The notes: a model not told the origin generated them from the letters alone. DNA of 64,000 nucleotides from Denitratisoma sp. DHT3 (GCF_007833355.1 NZ_CP020914.1:3210047-3274046); one strand, 5' to 3'; shown: positions 37,112 through 47,798, numbered from the stretch's first letter. Numbers and translations: made by a program.

Positions 37112-37961
37112 GGCATGTCCAGAGAAAGAATTCACGATTCCCGTCGCCGCCGGCGATGGGACTGTCGAACCAGCCCCGCACCCGCAGCCCGGCCGCGCGG
37201 GCGGCCTCGCTCAATTTTGCCGCCACTTGCGGATAGAGCGCGGCGTCGCGCACGATGCCGCCCTTGCCGACGTGTTGTGGGCCGACTTCGAACTGGGGTT
37301 TGACCAGCAGCAGCATCTGCCCATGAGGTGCGAGCAGGGCCGGCAGGCGGGGCAGGACCAGGGTCAGGGAAATGAAGGAAAGGTCGCCGACGATCAGGTC
37401 GAAACCGGCGGCGGGGCAGTGGGCGCCCCGCGTGTCGAGCGCGCCGCGGTCGAGGAAGCGGGCATTGATGCCTTCCAGGCGGACGACTCGCGGATGCTCC
37501 CGCAAGCGCGGATGCAGTTGATCGTGCCCCACGTCCACGCCCACCACCCGGGCGGCGCCGGCCTGGAGCAGGCAGTCGGTGAAGCCGCCGGTGCTCTGGC
37601 CCAGGTCCAGGCAGACCCGGTCCCGCGGGTCGATGCCGCTCGCCGCCAGGGCGCCGGCCAGCTTGAGGCCGCCGCGCGACACGTAGCGGTCGGCATCGTC
37701 GTCGGCCACCGTCACCTCCGCGTTCGCGGGCAGCGATTGGGCAGGCTTGACCACCGCGACGCCGTCCCAGGAGACGCGCCCAGCCTCGATCATCCTTTGC
37801 GCGGCGGCGCGCGACGCCGCCAGGCCGTGCGCCACCAGCCAGGCGTCGGCGCGCAGCGCGTCGCCCTGCGCCTGCGCCGGCACGGGTGCTGGCACCGCCT
37901 CCCGCTCGTGCCGGGGCGGCTTGCGCTTCGGCGCGCGGGAATGGAAGGAGTTCATTGCCAT
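37098..37961 (-). CDS. tlyA: TlyA-family rRNA 2'-O-methyltransferase
   Basis: A 287-aa protein with an N-terminal S4 RNA-binding domain (LRADAWLVAHGLAASRAAAQRMI) and an FtsJ-like SAM-binding methyltransferase domain (VCLDLGQSTGGFTDCLLQAGAARVVGVDVG, then FDLIVGDLSFISL). TlyA proteins methylate cytidines of 16S and 23S rRNA; some were annotated as hemolysins. A basic N-terminal extension of about 35 residues precedes S4. It overlaps metF by 14 bases. Confidence 0.92.
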   Translation of the reverse strand: MAMNSFHSRAPKRKPPRHEREAVPAPVPAQAQGDALRADAWLVAHGLAASRAAAQRMIEAGRVSWDGVAVVKPAQSLPANAEVTVADDDADRYVSRGGLKLAGALAASGIDPRDRVCLDLGQSTGGFTDCLLQAGAARVVGVDVGHDQLHPRLREHPRVVRLEGINARFLDRGALDTRGAHCPAAGFDLIVGDLSFISLTLVLPRLPALLAPHGQMLLLVKPQFEVGPQHVGKGGIVRDAALYPQVAAKLSEAARAAGLRVRGWFDSPIAGGDGNREFFLWTCHEQA

Positions 37962-38006
37962 GGCGGTTGGGCAGCGGCTCGATGACGACCCATCAATCGC
38001 GGTACG

Positions 38007-39416
<1,410 letters not shown>

Positions 39417-39438
39417 AGCGTGGTACTCCTATGGCTGT

Positions 39439-39471
39439 GACCGGGAAGGATGCGGCTCACCCTCCCCGGTC
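39439..39471 (-). promoter_or_regulatory. Leader hairpin between SAH riboswitch and ahcY
   Basis: GACCGGGAAGG pairs with CTCCCCGGTC (with small imperfections) around a loop of about 12 bases, between the riboswitch and the ahcY ribosome site. It may be part of the expression platform; no T-tract follows, so translational control is more likely than termination. Confidence 0.4.
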
Positions 39472-39480
39472 GGGTCAGGC

Positions 39481-39535
39481 GAGCGCCGTTCTGAAATGTC
39501 CGAGCCTGGGGGGAGACCCTCGCAGCGCTCCTCGG
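39481..39535 (-). ncRNA. SAH riboswitch
   Basis: On the minus strand the leader reads CCGAGGAGCGCTGCG, then a variable hairpin, then CCAGGCTCGGAC and AACGGCGCTC. P1 is formed by CCGAG with CTCGG, and GAGCGC pairs with GCGCTC as the pseudoknot. This is the conserved core of the SAH riboswitch class found before ahcY in beta- and gammaproteobacteria. It should raise ahcY expression when SAH accumulates. Confidence 0.92.
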
Positions 39536-39570
39536 AGGCGGCGGATTATAACCGTTGCCGCCACCCCATG

Positions 39571-39609
39571 AAAAACGGGCGCCGATGGTCATGCGACCAT
39601 CGGCGCCCG
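39571..39609 (-). terminator. Terminator of the first TonB receptor gene
   Basis: A 15-bp perfect stem (CGGGCGCCGATGGTC and its complement, 4-base loop ATGC) followed on the minus strand by TTTTT. The same element, identical base for base including its flanks, follows the second receptor at 42301-42339. Confidence 0.9.
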
Positions 39610-39655
39610 CAAGATGTTGCCGTCCGGGGAGCGGAGATCCGCCCCTCCGGAATTC

Positions 39656-42004
39656 TTACCACTTGTAGTTCAAAGAGACACCGTAGGTACGCGGTTCCGT
39701 CCACTGGGCGACGCGATAGTAGCCACCGACGTCGATGTGGCCGAGCATCTTCTTCTGGTCGGTCAGGTTGCGCACCCACAGGGACAGGTCCGCGGCGCCC
39801 GGGCCGCCCACCGGCACGCCGGACAGCAGCAGACGGGCATTGACGAAGGTCATCGCCGGAATCGTCGACTCATCCACCGAGTTGCCCACGTTGACATTGG
39901 TGCCGACCGCCGTCTTCTGGCCACTGTAGTTGTAGTACTTGGCCGAGTAGTTGACATCGAGGATGCCGCGCAGCGTGCCCCACTGGGTCTTGGCCAGGCG
40001 GCCGTCCAGGCTCACGCTCAACTGATGCTTGGGCGCGTAGCCGAGCACGGTGTTGGACGCCACGTCGACCAGGGCGCCCCACTGGTTGCGGCCCAGGTAC
40101 TCCTTGAACTTGGCATCCAGGTAGCCGTAGTTGGTCTGGAGTTTCCAGCCCGGCGCCAGCACGAAGCTGCCTTCCAGTTCGAAGCCCTGGCTCCGCGACT
40201 TGCCGGCATTGACGATCACCGGCGTGGTGCCGCCCGGGGGCAGCAGGGAAACGTGGAAGTCCTTCACGTCGGTGCGGAACACGGTGGCGTTCACCTGGGC
40301 CTTGCCGTCCCAGAAGCTGGTCTTCACGCCCAGTTCATAGGCGGTCGAGCGCTCGGGTTGGAAGGGCGTCATCGCTTGCGCCGACGTCGGGGCCTCCAGG
40401 GAGAAGCCGCCGCTCTTGAAGCCCTTGGCGACGCGGCCGAAGACGTTGACGCTCTCGTTCAGGCGATAGCTCAGGGCCATCACCGGCGTCGTGGCGGAGA
40501 AGCTGGCCGTATTGCTCTGGGGCGTCCAGGTCGGCTGATAGGCCACGGTGCCGTAAGCGGCTCCCGCGCTGGCGCCTACCGGCGTGTTGGGGCCGGGCAT
40601 GGCGAAACCGGAAGTCGTGTAGATCTTCCAGATGTCGCCGCCCTTTTCCTCCGTGGTGCGGCGTACGCCCACGGTGGCCGTCAGCGCGTTGGTGAGCTTG
40701 TAGTCGACCTGGGCAAAGACCGCCTTGGCATCGGTCTTCACGCGGTAGTACGGCATCTGGTAGTAGGGGCCGCGGGGGTCCATGCCGAAGTTGTAGAACA
40801 GGCCGTTCTGGAAGCTCAGGGTGTTGCCGTCATCCCGGAACTGATAGTAGCCCAGCACGTAGTTCATGCGCTCGGTGTTGCCGATCCACTGGAACTCGTG
40901 CGAATAGGTGTCGTAGTGGGTGTCCTTGCCGGCGTTGAAGATGGGCAGCGGCGTGCCGTCCAGGTCGGTGCTGTCCTGGTAGCGCATCTTGCGGTAGCTG
41001 CCGATGTACTTCAGGCTGTTGTTGGCGTTCAGCTCGTAGTTGGCCGTCAGCATGTGGCCGGACACATCCAGCTTCTGGAAATACTGGCGGTTGGGGTCCG
41101 AGCCCACCGAGGAGGGATAGCCCGCATTCACGTACTGGGCCATCTGCGCCCGCAGACCGTTGAAATAGGGGTCGGTGCCGGTGACGAGCGGCGACGTGTA
41201 CAGCTTGTTGTAACCCGTCGTGCTGATGAGGGAGCTGGGCGACGACGGCATTTCGTTGATGGTGCTGGTGTCGTAGGCGTAGTCGATCTTGAACTTCGGG
41301 CTGATGTCGAAGTTCGCCGCCAGACGGGCCGACTGGCGATTCTTGTCGCCCCACTTCTTGCCTGTGGGGTTGTTGATGAAGCCATCCTGCTCTTCGTTGC
41401 GCAGCGCGAAGCTCAGGCTCATCGCGCCGACCTTGGGCAGGTCGATGGACGCCCGCTCGACGTGGCGATGGCGGTTGCCCAGCTCGATGCCCACATTGCC
41501 ACTGAAGACGCCGGCGGGCTTGCGGGTGATGAAGTTGATCGCGCCGCCCTCGGTGTTGCGGCCGAACAGCGTGCCCTGGGGACCGCGCAGCACTTCGATG
41601 CGTTCCAGGTCGGCGATTTCAAACAGGGAGCCCTGGTTCTTGCCGACGAAGACGCCGTCGAGGTAGAGGCCCACGGCGGGGTCGGCCCAGATGCCGGGCT
41701 GGCCGGAGTTCAGACCCCGGATGGCGACCGCCGAAATCAGGGGAGAGCTGTTGTTGGGCTTGATGGTGACGTTGGGTACCAGGCCGTCCAGGTTCTTCGC
41801 GCCTTCCAGACCGCGGGTCTCCAACTGCGCGCCGCCGATGGCGGCGATGGAAATGGGCACATCCTGCAGGCGCTCGGCGCGTTTCTGGGCGGTGACGATG
41901 ACTTCTTCCAGCTTGCCTTCGTCGGCGGTGGCGCCGCCGGCATAGGCGGCCGCGATCATCAGGGGAAGTGCGCGCACGATGGCCGTGCTCTTACGGTAAC
42001 GCAT
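39656..42004 (-). CDS. TonB-dependent outer-membrane receptor 1
   Basis: A 782-aa receptor. A signal peptide (residues 1 to about 27, YAGGATA) is followed by a TonB box-like KLEEVIVTAQ (31-40), a plug domain (VPNVTIK to LRGPQGTLFGRNTEGGAINFITRKP) and a 22-strand barrel ending in an aromatic C-terminus (YGVSLNYKW). Sequence style matches receptors of steroid and hydrophobic-substrate degraders rather than siderophore receptors; the ligand is unknown. It is a close paralogue of receptor 2 upstream, with the same terminator. Confidence 0.93.
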   Translation of the reverse strand: MRYRKSTAIVRALPLMIAAAYAGGATADEGKLEEVIVTAQKRAERLQDVPISIAAIGGAQLETRGLEGAKNLDGLVPNVTIKPNNSSPLISAVAIRGLNSGQPGIWADPAVGLYLDGVFVGKNQGSLFEIADLERIEVLRGPQGTLFGRNTEGGAINFITRKPAGVFSGNVGIELGNRHRHVERASIDLPKVGAMSLSFALRNEEQDGFINNPTGKKWGDKNRQSARLAANFDISPKFKIDYAYDTSTINEMPSSPSSLISTTGYNKLYTSPLVTGTDPYFNGLRAQMAQYVNAGYPSSVGSDPNRQYFQKLDVSGHMLTANYELNANNSLKYIGSYRKMRYQDSTDLDGTPLPIFNAGKDTHYDTYSHEFQWIGNTERMNYVLGYYQFRDDGNTLSFQNGLFYNFGMDPRGPYYQMPYYRVKTDAKAVFAQVDYKLTNALTATVGVRRTTEEKGGDIWKIYTTSGFAMPGPNTPVGASAGAAYGTVAYQPTWTPQSNTASFSATTPVMALSYRLNESVNVFGRVAKGFKSGGFSLEAPTSAQAMTPFQPERSTAYELGVKTSFWDGKAQVNATVFRTDVKDFHVSLLPPGGTTPVIVNAGKSRSQGFELEGSFVLAPGWKLQTNYGYLDAKFKEYLGRNQWGALVDVASNTVLGYAPKHQLSVSLDGRLAKTQWGTLRGILDVNYSAKYYNYSGQKTAVGTNVNVGNSVDESTIPAMTFVNARLLLSGVPVGGPGAADLSLWVRNLTDQKKMLGHIDVGGYYRVAQWTEPRTYGVSLNYKW

Positions 42005-42300
42005 TGAAATTCTCTCCTACCGGTTCGAAATGGAGGTCCATGGGCATGGAGGAATCTTGCCAAGGCCATGGCCGGACGCGGATGGTAGATCGTGGTGATT
42101 CGTTGTTGGGGTGATGCCTGCATAGGCAGGAAAAAGTGGCTCGATATCGACTTGCGACTATCCGTCTGCCGGGCCGGTGTTCTTTTTTAATCGTTTGATT
42201 AATAGCGGTATCGAATTGAAGTTCACGATTGTTGTATTGCCGCGACATTCGGTGGCGGCAATGGGGGGCGGCAGACGCGCATTTCCGTTTTCCACGAATG
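42005..42300. promoter_or_regulatory. Leader region of TonB receptor 1 with shared motif
   Basis: About 300 bases without a gene upstream of receptor 1. At 42221-42234 it contains GTTCACGATTGTTG, matching 12 of 14 bases with GTTCGTGATTGTTG at 45060-45073, a similar distance (about 220-250 bases) upstream of receptor 2. The surrounding sequence is AT-rich. It may be a shared regulator site or a relic of the duplication. Confidence 0.4.
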
Positions 42301-42339
42301 AAAAACGGGCGCCGATGGTCATGCGACCATCGGCGCCCG
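42301..42339 (-). terminator. Terminator of the second TonB receptor gene
   Basis: The same 15-bp stem, ATGC loop and five-T tract as at 39571-39609, about 45 bases past the receptor 2 stop. Confidence 0.9.
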
Positions 42340-42382
42340 CAAGGTGTTGCCGGCTACGGGCGGAAATCCGCCCGCGCGGCGA

Positions 42383-44815
42383 TTACCACTTGTAGCCGAA
42401 GGACAGGCCGACCATGCGCGGCTCGGTCCAGGTGGCGACGCGGTAATAGCTGAGGTCGATGTAGTTCACCGGCTTGCGGACGTTGGCCAGGTTGCGCACC
42501 CACAGCGACACGTCGGCGCGGCCCGGTCCGCCGACCGGCACGCCGGCCAGGGTCAGGCGGGCGTTGACCAGGGTCTTGGACGGAATCAGGCACATCTCGG
42601 CATCGTTGGCGCCGCCCGCGTTGGGCGCGGCCAGGCTCTTGTTGCCCGCGAGGTTGTACATCTTGTCGGTATAGGTGACGTCCACCACGCCGCGCAGGGT
42701 GCCCCAGGCCGTCTTGGCGATGCGTCCATCCACGTTCAGGTTGATCGTGTGCTTGGGCGCGTAGGCCGGCGTCCGGTTGCTGGCGGTGTCGATCAGTGCG
42801 CCGCCGTTGTTCAGGCCGTTGTCCATGTACTGGTCGAACTTGGCGTCGATGTAACCCCAGCTCGCGCCGACGCGCCAGCCGTCGGCCACCACGAACTGGC
42901 CTTCGAGCTCCAGGCCCTGGTAGGTGGCCTTGCCCGCGTTCACGATGATCGAACTGGTCGTGCCCGCCACCAGCTGGTTGGTCTGCAGGTCGGTGATCTT
43001 GTTCTGGTAGAGCGCGCCGTTGATCTTCGCCTTGCCGTCCAGGAGGGTCGCCTTGAAGCCCAGTTCCGTCGTCGTGGATTTCTCCGGATTGAACGGCGTG
43101 GTGCGGGCCGCCGTCACCTGGGCCACCGAACCGCCGCCGGCCTCGGCGGCGAAGCCGCCGGAGCGGAAGCCCTTGGCGATGCGGCCATAGACGTTGAAGC
43201 CGTCATTGAACTTGTAGGTCAGGCTCAGCGCCGGCGTGGTCGAGGCGAAGGACTTCTTCGCCACGGCATGGAACACCGCCGGGTAGGCGACCGTCGTGGC
43301 GCCGGTCGGCTGCTTGGCGTAGTCCAGCGCCACGCCCGGCGCTATTACGGAAAGCGGATCGCCGAGGGAGGTGGTGACCGGGATGAGGGTGCCCAGGTTG
43401 ATGAAGGCGGGCAGGCCGGCGGCCGTCATCGCGCCGTCGAAGGTGGTGCCGGTGCCGTACTGGCTGGAGTCGACGCCCTTCTCGTCGATGGAGCGGCGGA
43501 CGCCCAGGCTGCCCGACCACTTGTCGTTGAAAGCGTAGTCCAACTGGGCGAACAGGGCCTTGGCCTCGACGCTGCCGGAGAAGTCGGTGGCGAAGTTGAA
43601 GCCGCCGCCGCTGGTCTGCGGGTTGTAGGTGTGGCTGCGCTCCTTGTAGGCATAGTAGCCGGCGACGTAGTTCAGGTTGCCGCTGCTGCCCACCCATTGC
43701 AGCTCATGGGAGTCGGTCTGGAGCTGGGTCGTGCGCCGATAGGCGTAGATGTTGGCGGTCACGCCGTCCAGATCCAGTGAGTCGGACCAGTCCATGTGCC
43801 GGTTGGAATAGATGTACTTGACCGTGTTGTTGGAGTTCACCTGGTAGGACAAGGTCAATGCGTGGTTGTCCGTCTTCATCTTTTCCCATTCGGCGATGCC
43901 GGGCGTGGTGTTGCGGGAAGAGGGGAAGCTGGTGGAGGCGCCCGCGATGATGGCGGCGCGCTGGGCGTAGGCGTTGTTGGCCGAGGTGTTGGTGGTGACG
44001 GGGCCCTTCCAGCCATACGGCGTATAGAGCGAAACCGGCAGCGGGGTGTTGTCGACGTCGGTGTGATCGAACGTGTAGTTGGCCTGGAACTTGGGCGTGA
44101 CGTCCAGGGTGGCGGCGAGGCGATAGGACTGCTTGTCCACCTTGCCCGCGTCCTTGCCGGTGGTGGCGTTGCTGACGTAGCCGTCGCGCGTCTCGTTGCG
44201 GGCGGCCAGGCTCAGGTTCAGGGCGCCCATGCGCGGCAGGTCGATGGCGACGCGCTGGACGTTGGCGCCATGATTGCCCACGTCCAGGCTCACGGTGCCG
44301 CCGAACACGCCGCTGGGTTTCTTGGTCACGAAATTGATCGCGCCGGCCAGGGTGTTGCGGCCGAACAGGGTGCCCTGGGGGCCGCGCAGCACTTCCACGC
44401 GCTCCAGGTCGACGATGTCGAACAGGCCGCCCTGGTTCTTGCCGGCATAGACGCCATCGACGTAAGTGCCGACCGCGGTGTCGAGGAAGATCGAGGGCGA
44501 ACCCGAGCCGCTGCCGCGGATCGAGATGATGGACATGGTGCTGTTGCCGGAGTTGCCGTAGCTCACCATCAGGTTGGGGGCGAGGGACGAAAGATCCTTG
44601 CTGCCTTCGATGCCGCGGGTCTCCAGTTGGCTGCCGCTGATCGCGGAGATGGAGATGGGCACGTCCTGCAGGCGTTCGGCGCGCTTCTGGGCGGTGATGA
44701 TGACTTCTTCGAGCTTGGTTTCGTCCGCGATCGCACCGCCGGCGTAGGCGGCGGCGATCAGCAGGGGTAGTGCGCGTACTGCGAGGGTGGGTAGTGCGCT
44801 CTTCTTGTCACGCAT
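42383..44815 (-). CDS. TonB-dependent outer-membrane receptor 2
   Basis: An 810-aa receptor with signal peptide (residues 1-30, YAGGAIA), TonB box-like KLEEVIITAQ (35-44), plug (LRGPQGTLFGRNTLAGAINFVTKKP) and barrel ending VGLSFGYKW. The ATG at 44815 (MRDKKSALPT) is preceded by AAGGAGA; earlier in-frame codons lack one. Signal, plug and C-terminus are closely related to receptor 1, while the extracellular loop regions differ in length, as expected after duplication and divergence of ligand range. Confidence 0.93.
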   Translation of the reverse strand: MRDKKSALPTLAVRALPLLIAAAYAGGAIADETKLEEVIITAQKRAERLQDVPISISAISGSQLETRGIEGSKDLSSLAPNLMVSYGNSGNSTMSIISIRGSGSGSPSIFLDTAVGTYVDGVYAGKNQGGLFDIVDLERVEVLRGPQGTLFGRNTLAGAINFVTKKPSGVFGGTVSLDVGNHGANVQRVAIDLPRMGALNLSLAARNETRDGYVSNATTGKDAGKVDKQSYRLAATLDVTPKFQANYTFDHTDVDNTPLPVSLYTPYGWKGPVTTNTSANNAYAQRAAIIAGASTSFPSSRNTTPGIAEWEKMKTDNHALTLSYQVNSNNTVKYIYSNRHMDWSDSLDLDGVTANIYAYRRTTQLQTDSHELQWVGSSGNLNYVAGYYAYKERSHTYNPQTSGGGFNFATDFSGSVEAKALFAQLDYAFNDKWSGSLGVRRSIDEKGVDSSQYGTGTTFDGAMTAAGLPAFINLGTLIPVTTSLGDPLSVIAPGVALDYAKQPTGATTVAYPAVFHAVAKKSFASTTPALSLTYKFNDGFNVYGRIAKGFRSGGFAAEAGGGSVAQVTAARTTPFNPEKSTTTELGFKATLLDGKAKINGALYQNKITDLQTNQLVAGTTSSIIVNAGKATYQGLELEGQFVVADGWRVGASWGYIDAKFDQYMDNGLNNGGALIDTASNRTPAYAPKHTINLNVDGRIAKTAWGTLRGVVDVTYTDKMYNLAGNKSLAAPNAGGANDAEMCLIPSKTLVNARLTLAGVPVGGPGRADVSLWVRNLANVRKPVNYIDLSYYRVATWTEPRMVGLSFGYKW

Positions 44816-45136
44816 TGCAATTCTCCTTCGAGTCGAAAAACTGAGGAGATGGCTACCCCCGTCAGTCATCGTTTTGGGGGAGGAACGCCACCTGAAACAC
44901 TAAAAAGTGCCGCCGGCGATGATAGGGGTACCTGTAATGAGTATGCGGACACTGCTGCCTGAGCAGTTAATTGCCAAGGCGCGCAATGAACCTTCCGTTT
45001 GGGTGCCTGCAAGCGTTTGTTGCAAATAATCGAATGAATTTAAAGAACAATAAATCGATGTTCGTGATTGTTGCGCCAAGTCCACAAGGCTGGGCGGCGA
45101 GCCTGGGCATCGTTCGGAGGGGGCGGGGGCGGACGA
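44816..45136. promoter_or_regulatory. Leader region of TonB receptor 2
   Basis: A 321-base gap between receptor 2 and the convergently ordered SDR gene upstream. No gene is supported. It contains the GTTCGTGATTGTTG motif (45060-45073) shared with the receptor 1 leader, in an AT-rich setting. I could not assign -35/-10 boxes with confidence. Confidence 0.4.
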
Positions 45137-45898
45137 TCAGCGCATGGTCGAGCCGCCGTCGACGCTGATCACCTGGCCGTTGATCCATTCGCCCTCTGCG
45201 GAGAGCAGCAGGGCCACCATCGCGGCGATGTCCTCCGGCTTGCCAAGACGGGTACTGCGGGTGCGCTTCACCGCCGCATCCGCGAAGCCTTCCGGCAGGG
45301 TCTTGAGATTGTTCTCGGTCACCACGAAGCCGGGCGCCACGCAATTGGCGCGGATGCCGTGCTGTCCCCAGCGCGAGGCGACGTGGCGCATCAATGCGTT
45401 GAGGCCGGCCTTGGCCATGGCGTAGCAGGGCCGCTCCTCCTCGCCGATGAAGGCGGCGGCCGAGGTCGTATAGACGATGGCGCCGCCGCCCCGCTTGAGC
45501 AGCTCGGGGATGGCGGCGCGGGTGCATAGCAGGTGGCCGCGCAGATTCACCGCGATGGTCTGGTCGAACACGGCCAGGTCCACGTCCACGGCGTTGCTGT
45601 CCCGGAAGATGACGGACAGGTCCGCGGCGTTGACGTGGATCAGATCGAGGCCGCCGAAGGTGTTCACGGCCTGGGCCACCATGGCCTGGACCGAGGCTTC
45701 GCTGCCGATGTCGCAGCCGACGCCCACGGCGCGCCCGCCCGCGGCGACGATGCCTCGGGCAATGCCCTCGGCGTCGTCCGGATTCAGGTCGCCGATCACC
45801 ACGGCGGTGCCCGCCTGTGCCAGCCTGCGGGCCGTGGCGCCGCCGATGCCGCCGCCGCCCGCGACGATGGCGACCTTGCCGTTCGATGAATGATTCAT
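45137..45898 (-). CDS. Short-chain dehydrogenase/reductase
   Basis: A 253-aa classical SDR. The cofactor loop is AGGGGIGGATA (from about residue 13), and the catalytic set is TTSAAAF and YAMAK, with INGQVISVDGG at the end. It reads towards receptor 2 and away from the divergent SDR at 46025. The NNAG motif is replaced by HVNAAD, which is unusual but seen in the family. Substrate unknown; a hydroxysteroid or acyl-CoA alcohol is plausible from context. Confidence 0.9.
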   Translation of the reverse strand: MNHSSNGKVAIVAGGGGIGGATARRLAQAGTAVVIGDLNPDDAEGIARGIVAAGGRAVGVGCDIGSEASVQAMVAQAVNTFGGLDLIHVNAADLSVIFRDSNAVDVDLAVFDQTIAVNLRGHLLCTRAAIPELLKRGGGAIVYTTSAAAFIGEEERPCYAMAKAGLNALMRHVASRWGQHGIRANCVAPGFVVTENNLKTLPEGFADAAVKRTRSTRLGKPEDIAAMVALLLSAEGEWINGQVISVDGGSTMR

Positions 45899-46024
45899 GC
45901 TGCAACTCCTGTCAGGACGATGGGAAGAACTGGCCCGCGCCGCCGAATCCGCGGCGCTCGAATTTGGAATTCAATTTAAAATTACAGGATTAATCTTATC
46001 AAGATCGATCGAGGGGGAGCCGGC

Positions 46025-46774
46025 ATGGGCAAGCTGGAAGGAAAACGCATCATCGTCACCGGCGGCGCCGGCGGCATCGGCAACGCCGCCGTCAGGCTGC
46101 TGGCGGCGGAGGGCGCGCGGGTCGCCTGCACCTACAACAACGCGCGGCCGGAATTGCCGGCCGGGGTGTCGAGCCGCCGCTGCGACGTCGCCGACCGGGA
46201 GGACGTGTTCCGGGTTTTCGATGCCTTCGCGGCGGAGTTGGGCGGACTGGACGCCCTGGTCCATGCGGCGGGCGTTCATGGCAGTTGTCCGGCGGACCAG
46301 GTCGATGCGGCGAACTGGAACCGCATGTTCGATCTCAACGGCAAGGCCGCCGTGTGGACCAACCAGGCCGCGTTCCGCCACCTGAAGGCCGGCGGCGGCT
46401 CGATCGTCAACATGGGCTCGGTGGAGGGGATTCGCGGCAACGCCGGCAACGCCGTGTATGCCGCCTCGCGCGGCGCGGTGATGGCCTGGACCCGCAGCAT
46501 CGCCCAGGAATGGGGCTGCCACGGCGTGCGCGCCAACTGCGTGGCGCCGGTGATCGCCACCGAGATTTTCCAGCGCCAGCGCCAGACCATGGACGCGGCC
46601 ACGCTTCAGGCCATGGACGCGGGCCTGGCCAGGCTGATTCCGCTGGGCGGCAAACTGGGCGATCCCTCGCGCGATCTGGCGCCGGTGCTGGTGTTCCTCG
46701 CCGGCGACGATTCCCGCTTCATCACCGGGCAGACCATCGCCGTCGACGGCGGCTTCATGATGCTCGGCTCCTGA
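46025..46774 (+). CDS. SDR-family protein with YxxxR in place of YxxxK
   Basis: A 249-aa SDR with cofactor motif TGGAGGIG (12-19) and catalytic serine in NMGSVEG. The expected Tyr-x3-Lys reads YAASRGAV, so the catalytic lysine is arginine. The rest of the fold, including FITGQTIAVDGGF, is intact. It could be an active variant, or bind cofactor without normal oxidoreductase activity. It is divergent from the SDR at 45137 across a 126-base gap. An upstream GGGGGAG sequence serves as ribosome site. Confidence 0.88.
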   Translation: MGKLEGKRIIVTGGAGGIGNAAVRLLAAEGARVACTYNNARPELPAGVSSRRCDVADREDVFRVFDAFAAELGGLDALVHAAGVHGSCPADQVDAANWNRMFDLNGKAAVWTNQAAFRHLKAGGGSIVNMGSVEGIRGNAGNAVYAASRGAVMAWTRSIAQEWGCHGVRANCVAPVIATEIFQRQRQTMDAATLQAMDAGLARLIPLGGKLGDPSRDLAPVLVFLAGDDSRFITGQTIAVDGGFMMLGS

Positions 46775-46814
46775 CCGGCGCATCGATGGCGGGCCGGCGG
46801 CCGTGCGGCGGCGC

Positions 46815-47798
46815 TCAGGGCTCCGCCACCTTCAGCACCAGCTTGCCCCGCGTGTGGCCTTCCTGGATCAGCCGGTGGGCGTCGGCCGCCTGGGCCAGGG
46901 GCAGGGTCCGGATCGGCGGCAGCCGGACCTCGCTGGTGGCGACCAGCCCGGCGATGCGCGCCAGTTGGACGCCGCAGCCCTTGTCGGTCATCGTCGAAAA
47001 GATGCGGGTGACGCCCCGCGCCGCGGCGGCGGCGAAGCTGGCCTCGATGTCGCCGTCGTCGGTCAGGGTCGGGATGCTGACGAAGACGCCGCCCGGACGC
47101 ACCAGCGCCAGCCCGTCGGGCAGGGTGCTCGCGCCCACCGCGTCGATCAGCAGATCCAGCCCGCCGGGCGCCCAGTCCGCCACGGTGGCGGCGATGTCCT
47201 CGCGCCGGTAGTCGATGGCCCGCTGCGCCCCCAGTTCGCGCACATAGTCCAGGTTGGACGTGCCGCAGGTGGCGGCCACGGCGGCGCCGGCCCAGCGGGC
47301 GAACTGCACCGCGAAGCTGCCCAGGCCGCCGGAGCCGCCGTGGATCAGCACGCGCTGCCCGGCTTTCAGCCCGCCCCGGTCGAACAGCGCCTGCCAGCCG
47401 GTCAGCGCCGCCACCGGGATCGCGGCGGCGGCCTCGAAGCTCATGCCGGGAGGGATGAGGGCCACCCGGTCGGCGTCCGCCACCAGGTATTCGGCATAGC
47501 TGCCCCAGGCGCCCTGGCCGTGGTTGCCGGGCGTGAACACCCGATCGCCCGGCCGCAGGCCGTCGACGCCCGCGCCCACCCGCTCCACCACGCCGGCCGC
47601 GTCGAAGCCGACGATGTAGGGGAAGCGGTAAGGCTGGTAGATCGCCAGCATGCCCTGGCGGTCCTTCCAGTCCGCCGGATTGACGCCGGCACAGGCGATG
47701 CGGATCAGCGCCTGGCCGGGGCCGGGCTCGGGCGTGGGGACCTCCCGCAGTTGCAGGACCTCGGGGCCGCCGGTCCGTTCGATGATCATCGCGCGCAT
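46815..47798 (-). CDS. Quinone oxidoreductase-like MDR protein
   Basis: A 327-aa zinc-free medium-chain reductase. The N-terminal GroES-like domain has CAGVNPADWKDRQG and the Rossmann motif is IHGGSGGLGSFAVQFA. Cysteine ligands for zinc are absent. Relatives are NADPH:quinone or enoyl/alkenal reductases. It is the last gene of an operon with two SDRs and a Dabb-domain protein (11-base gap to the upstream SDR). Confidence 0.9.
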   Translation of the reverse strand: MRAMIIERTGGPEVLQLREVPTPEPGPGQALIRIACAGVNPADWKDRQGMLAIYQPYRFPYIVGFDAAGVVERVGAGVDGLRPGDRVFTPGNHGQGAWGSYAEYLVADADRVALIPPGMSFEAAAAIPVAALTGWQALFDRGGLKAGQRVLIHGGSGGLGSFAVQFARWAGAAVAATCGTSNLDYVRELGAQRAIDYRREDIAATVADWAPGGLDLLIDAVGASTLPDGLALVRPGGVFVSIPTLTDDGDIEASFAAAAARGVTRIFSTMTDKGCGVQLARIAGLVATSEVRLPPIRTLPLAQAADAHRLIQEGHTRGKLVLKVAEP

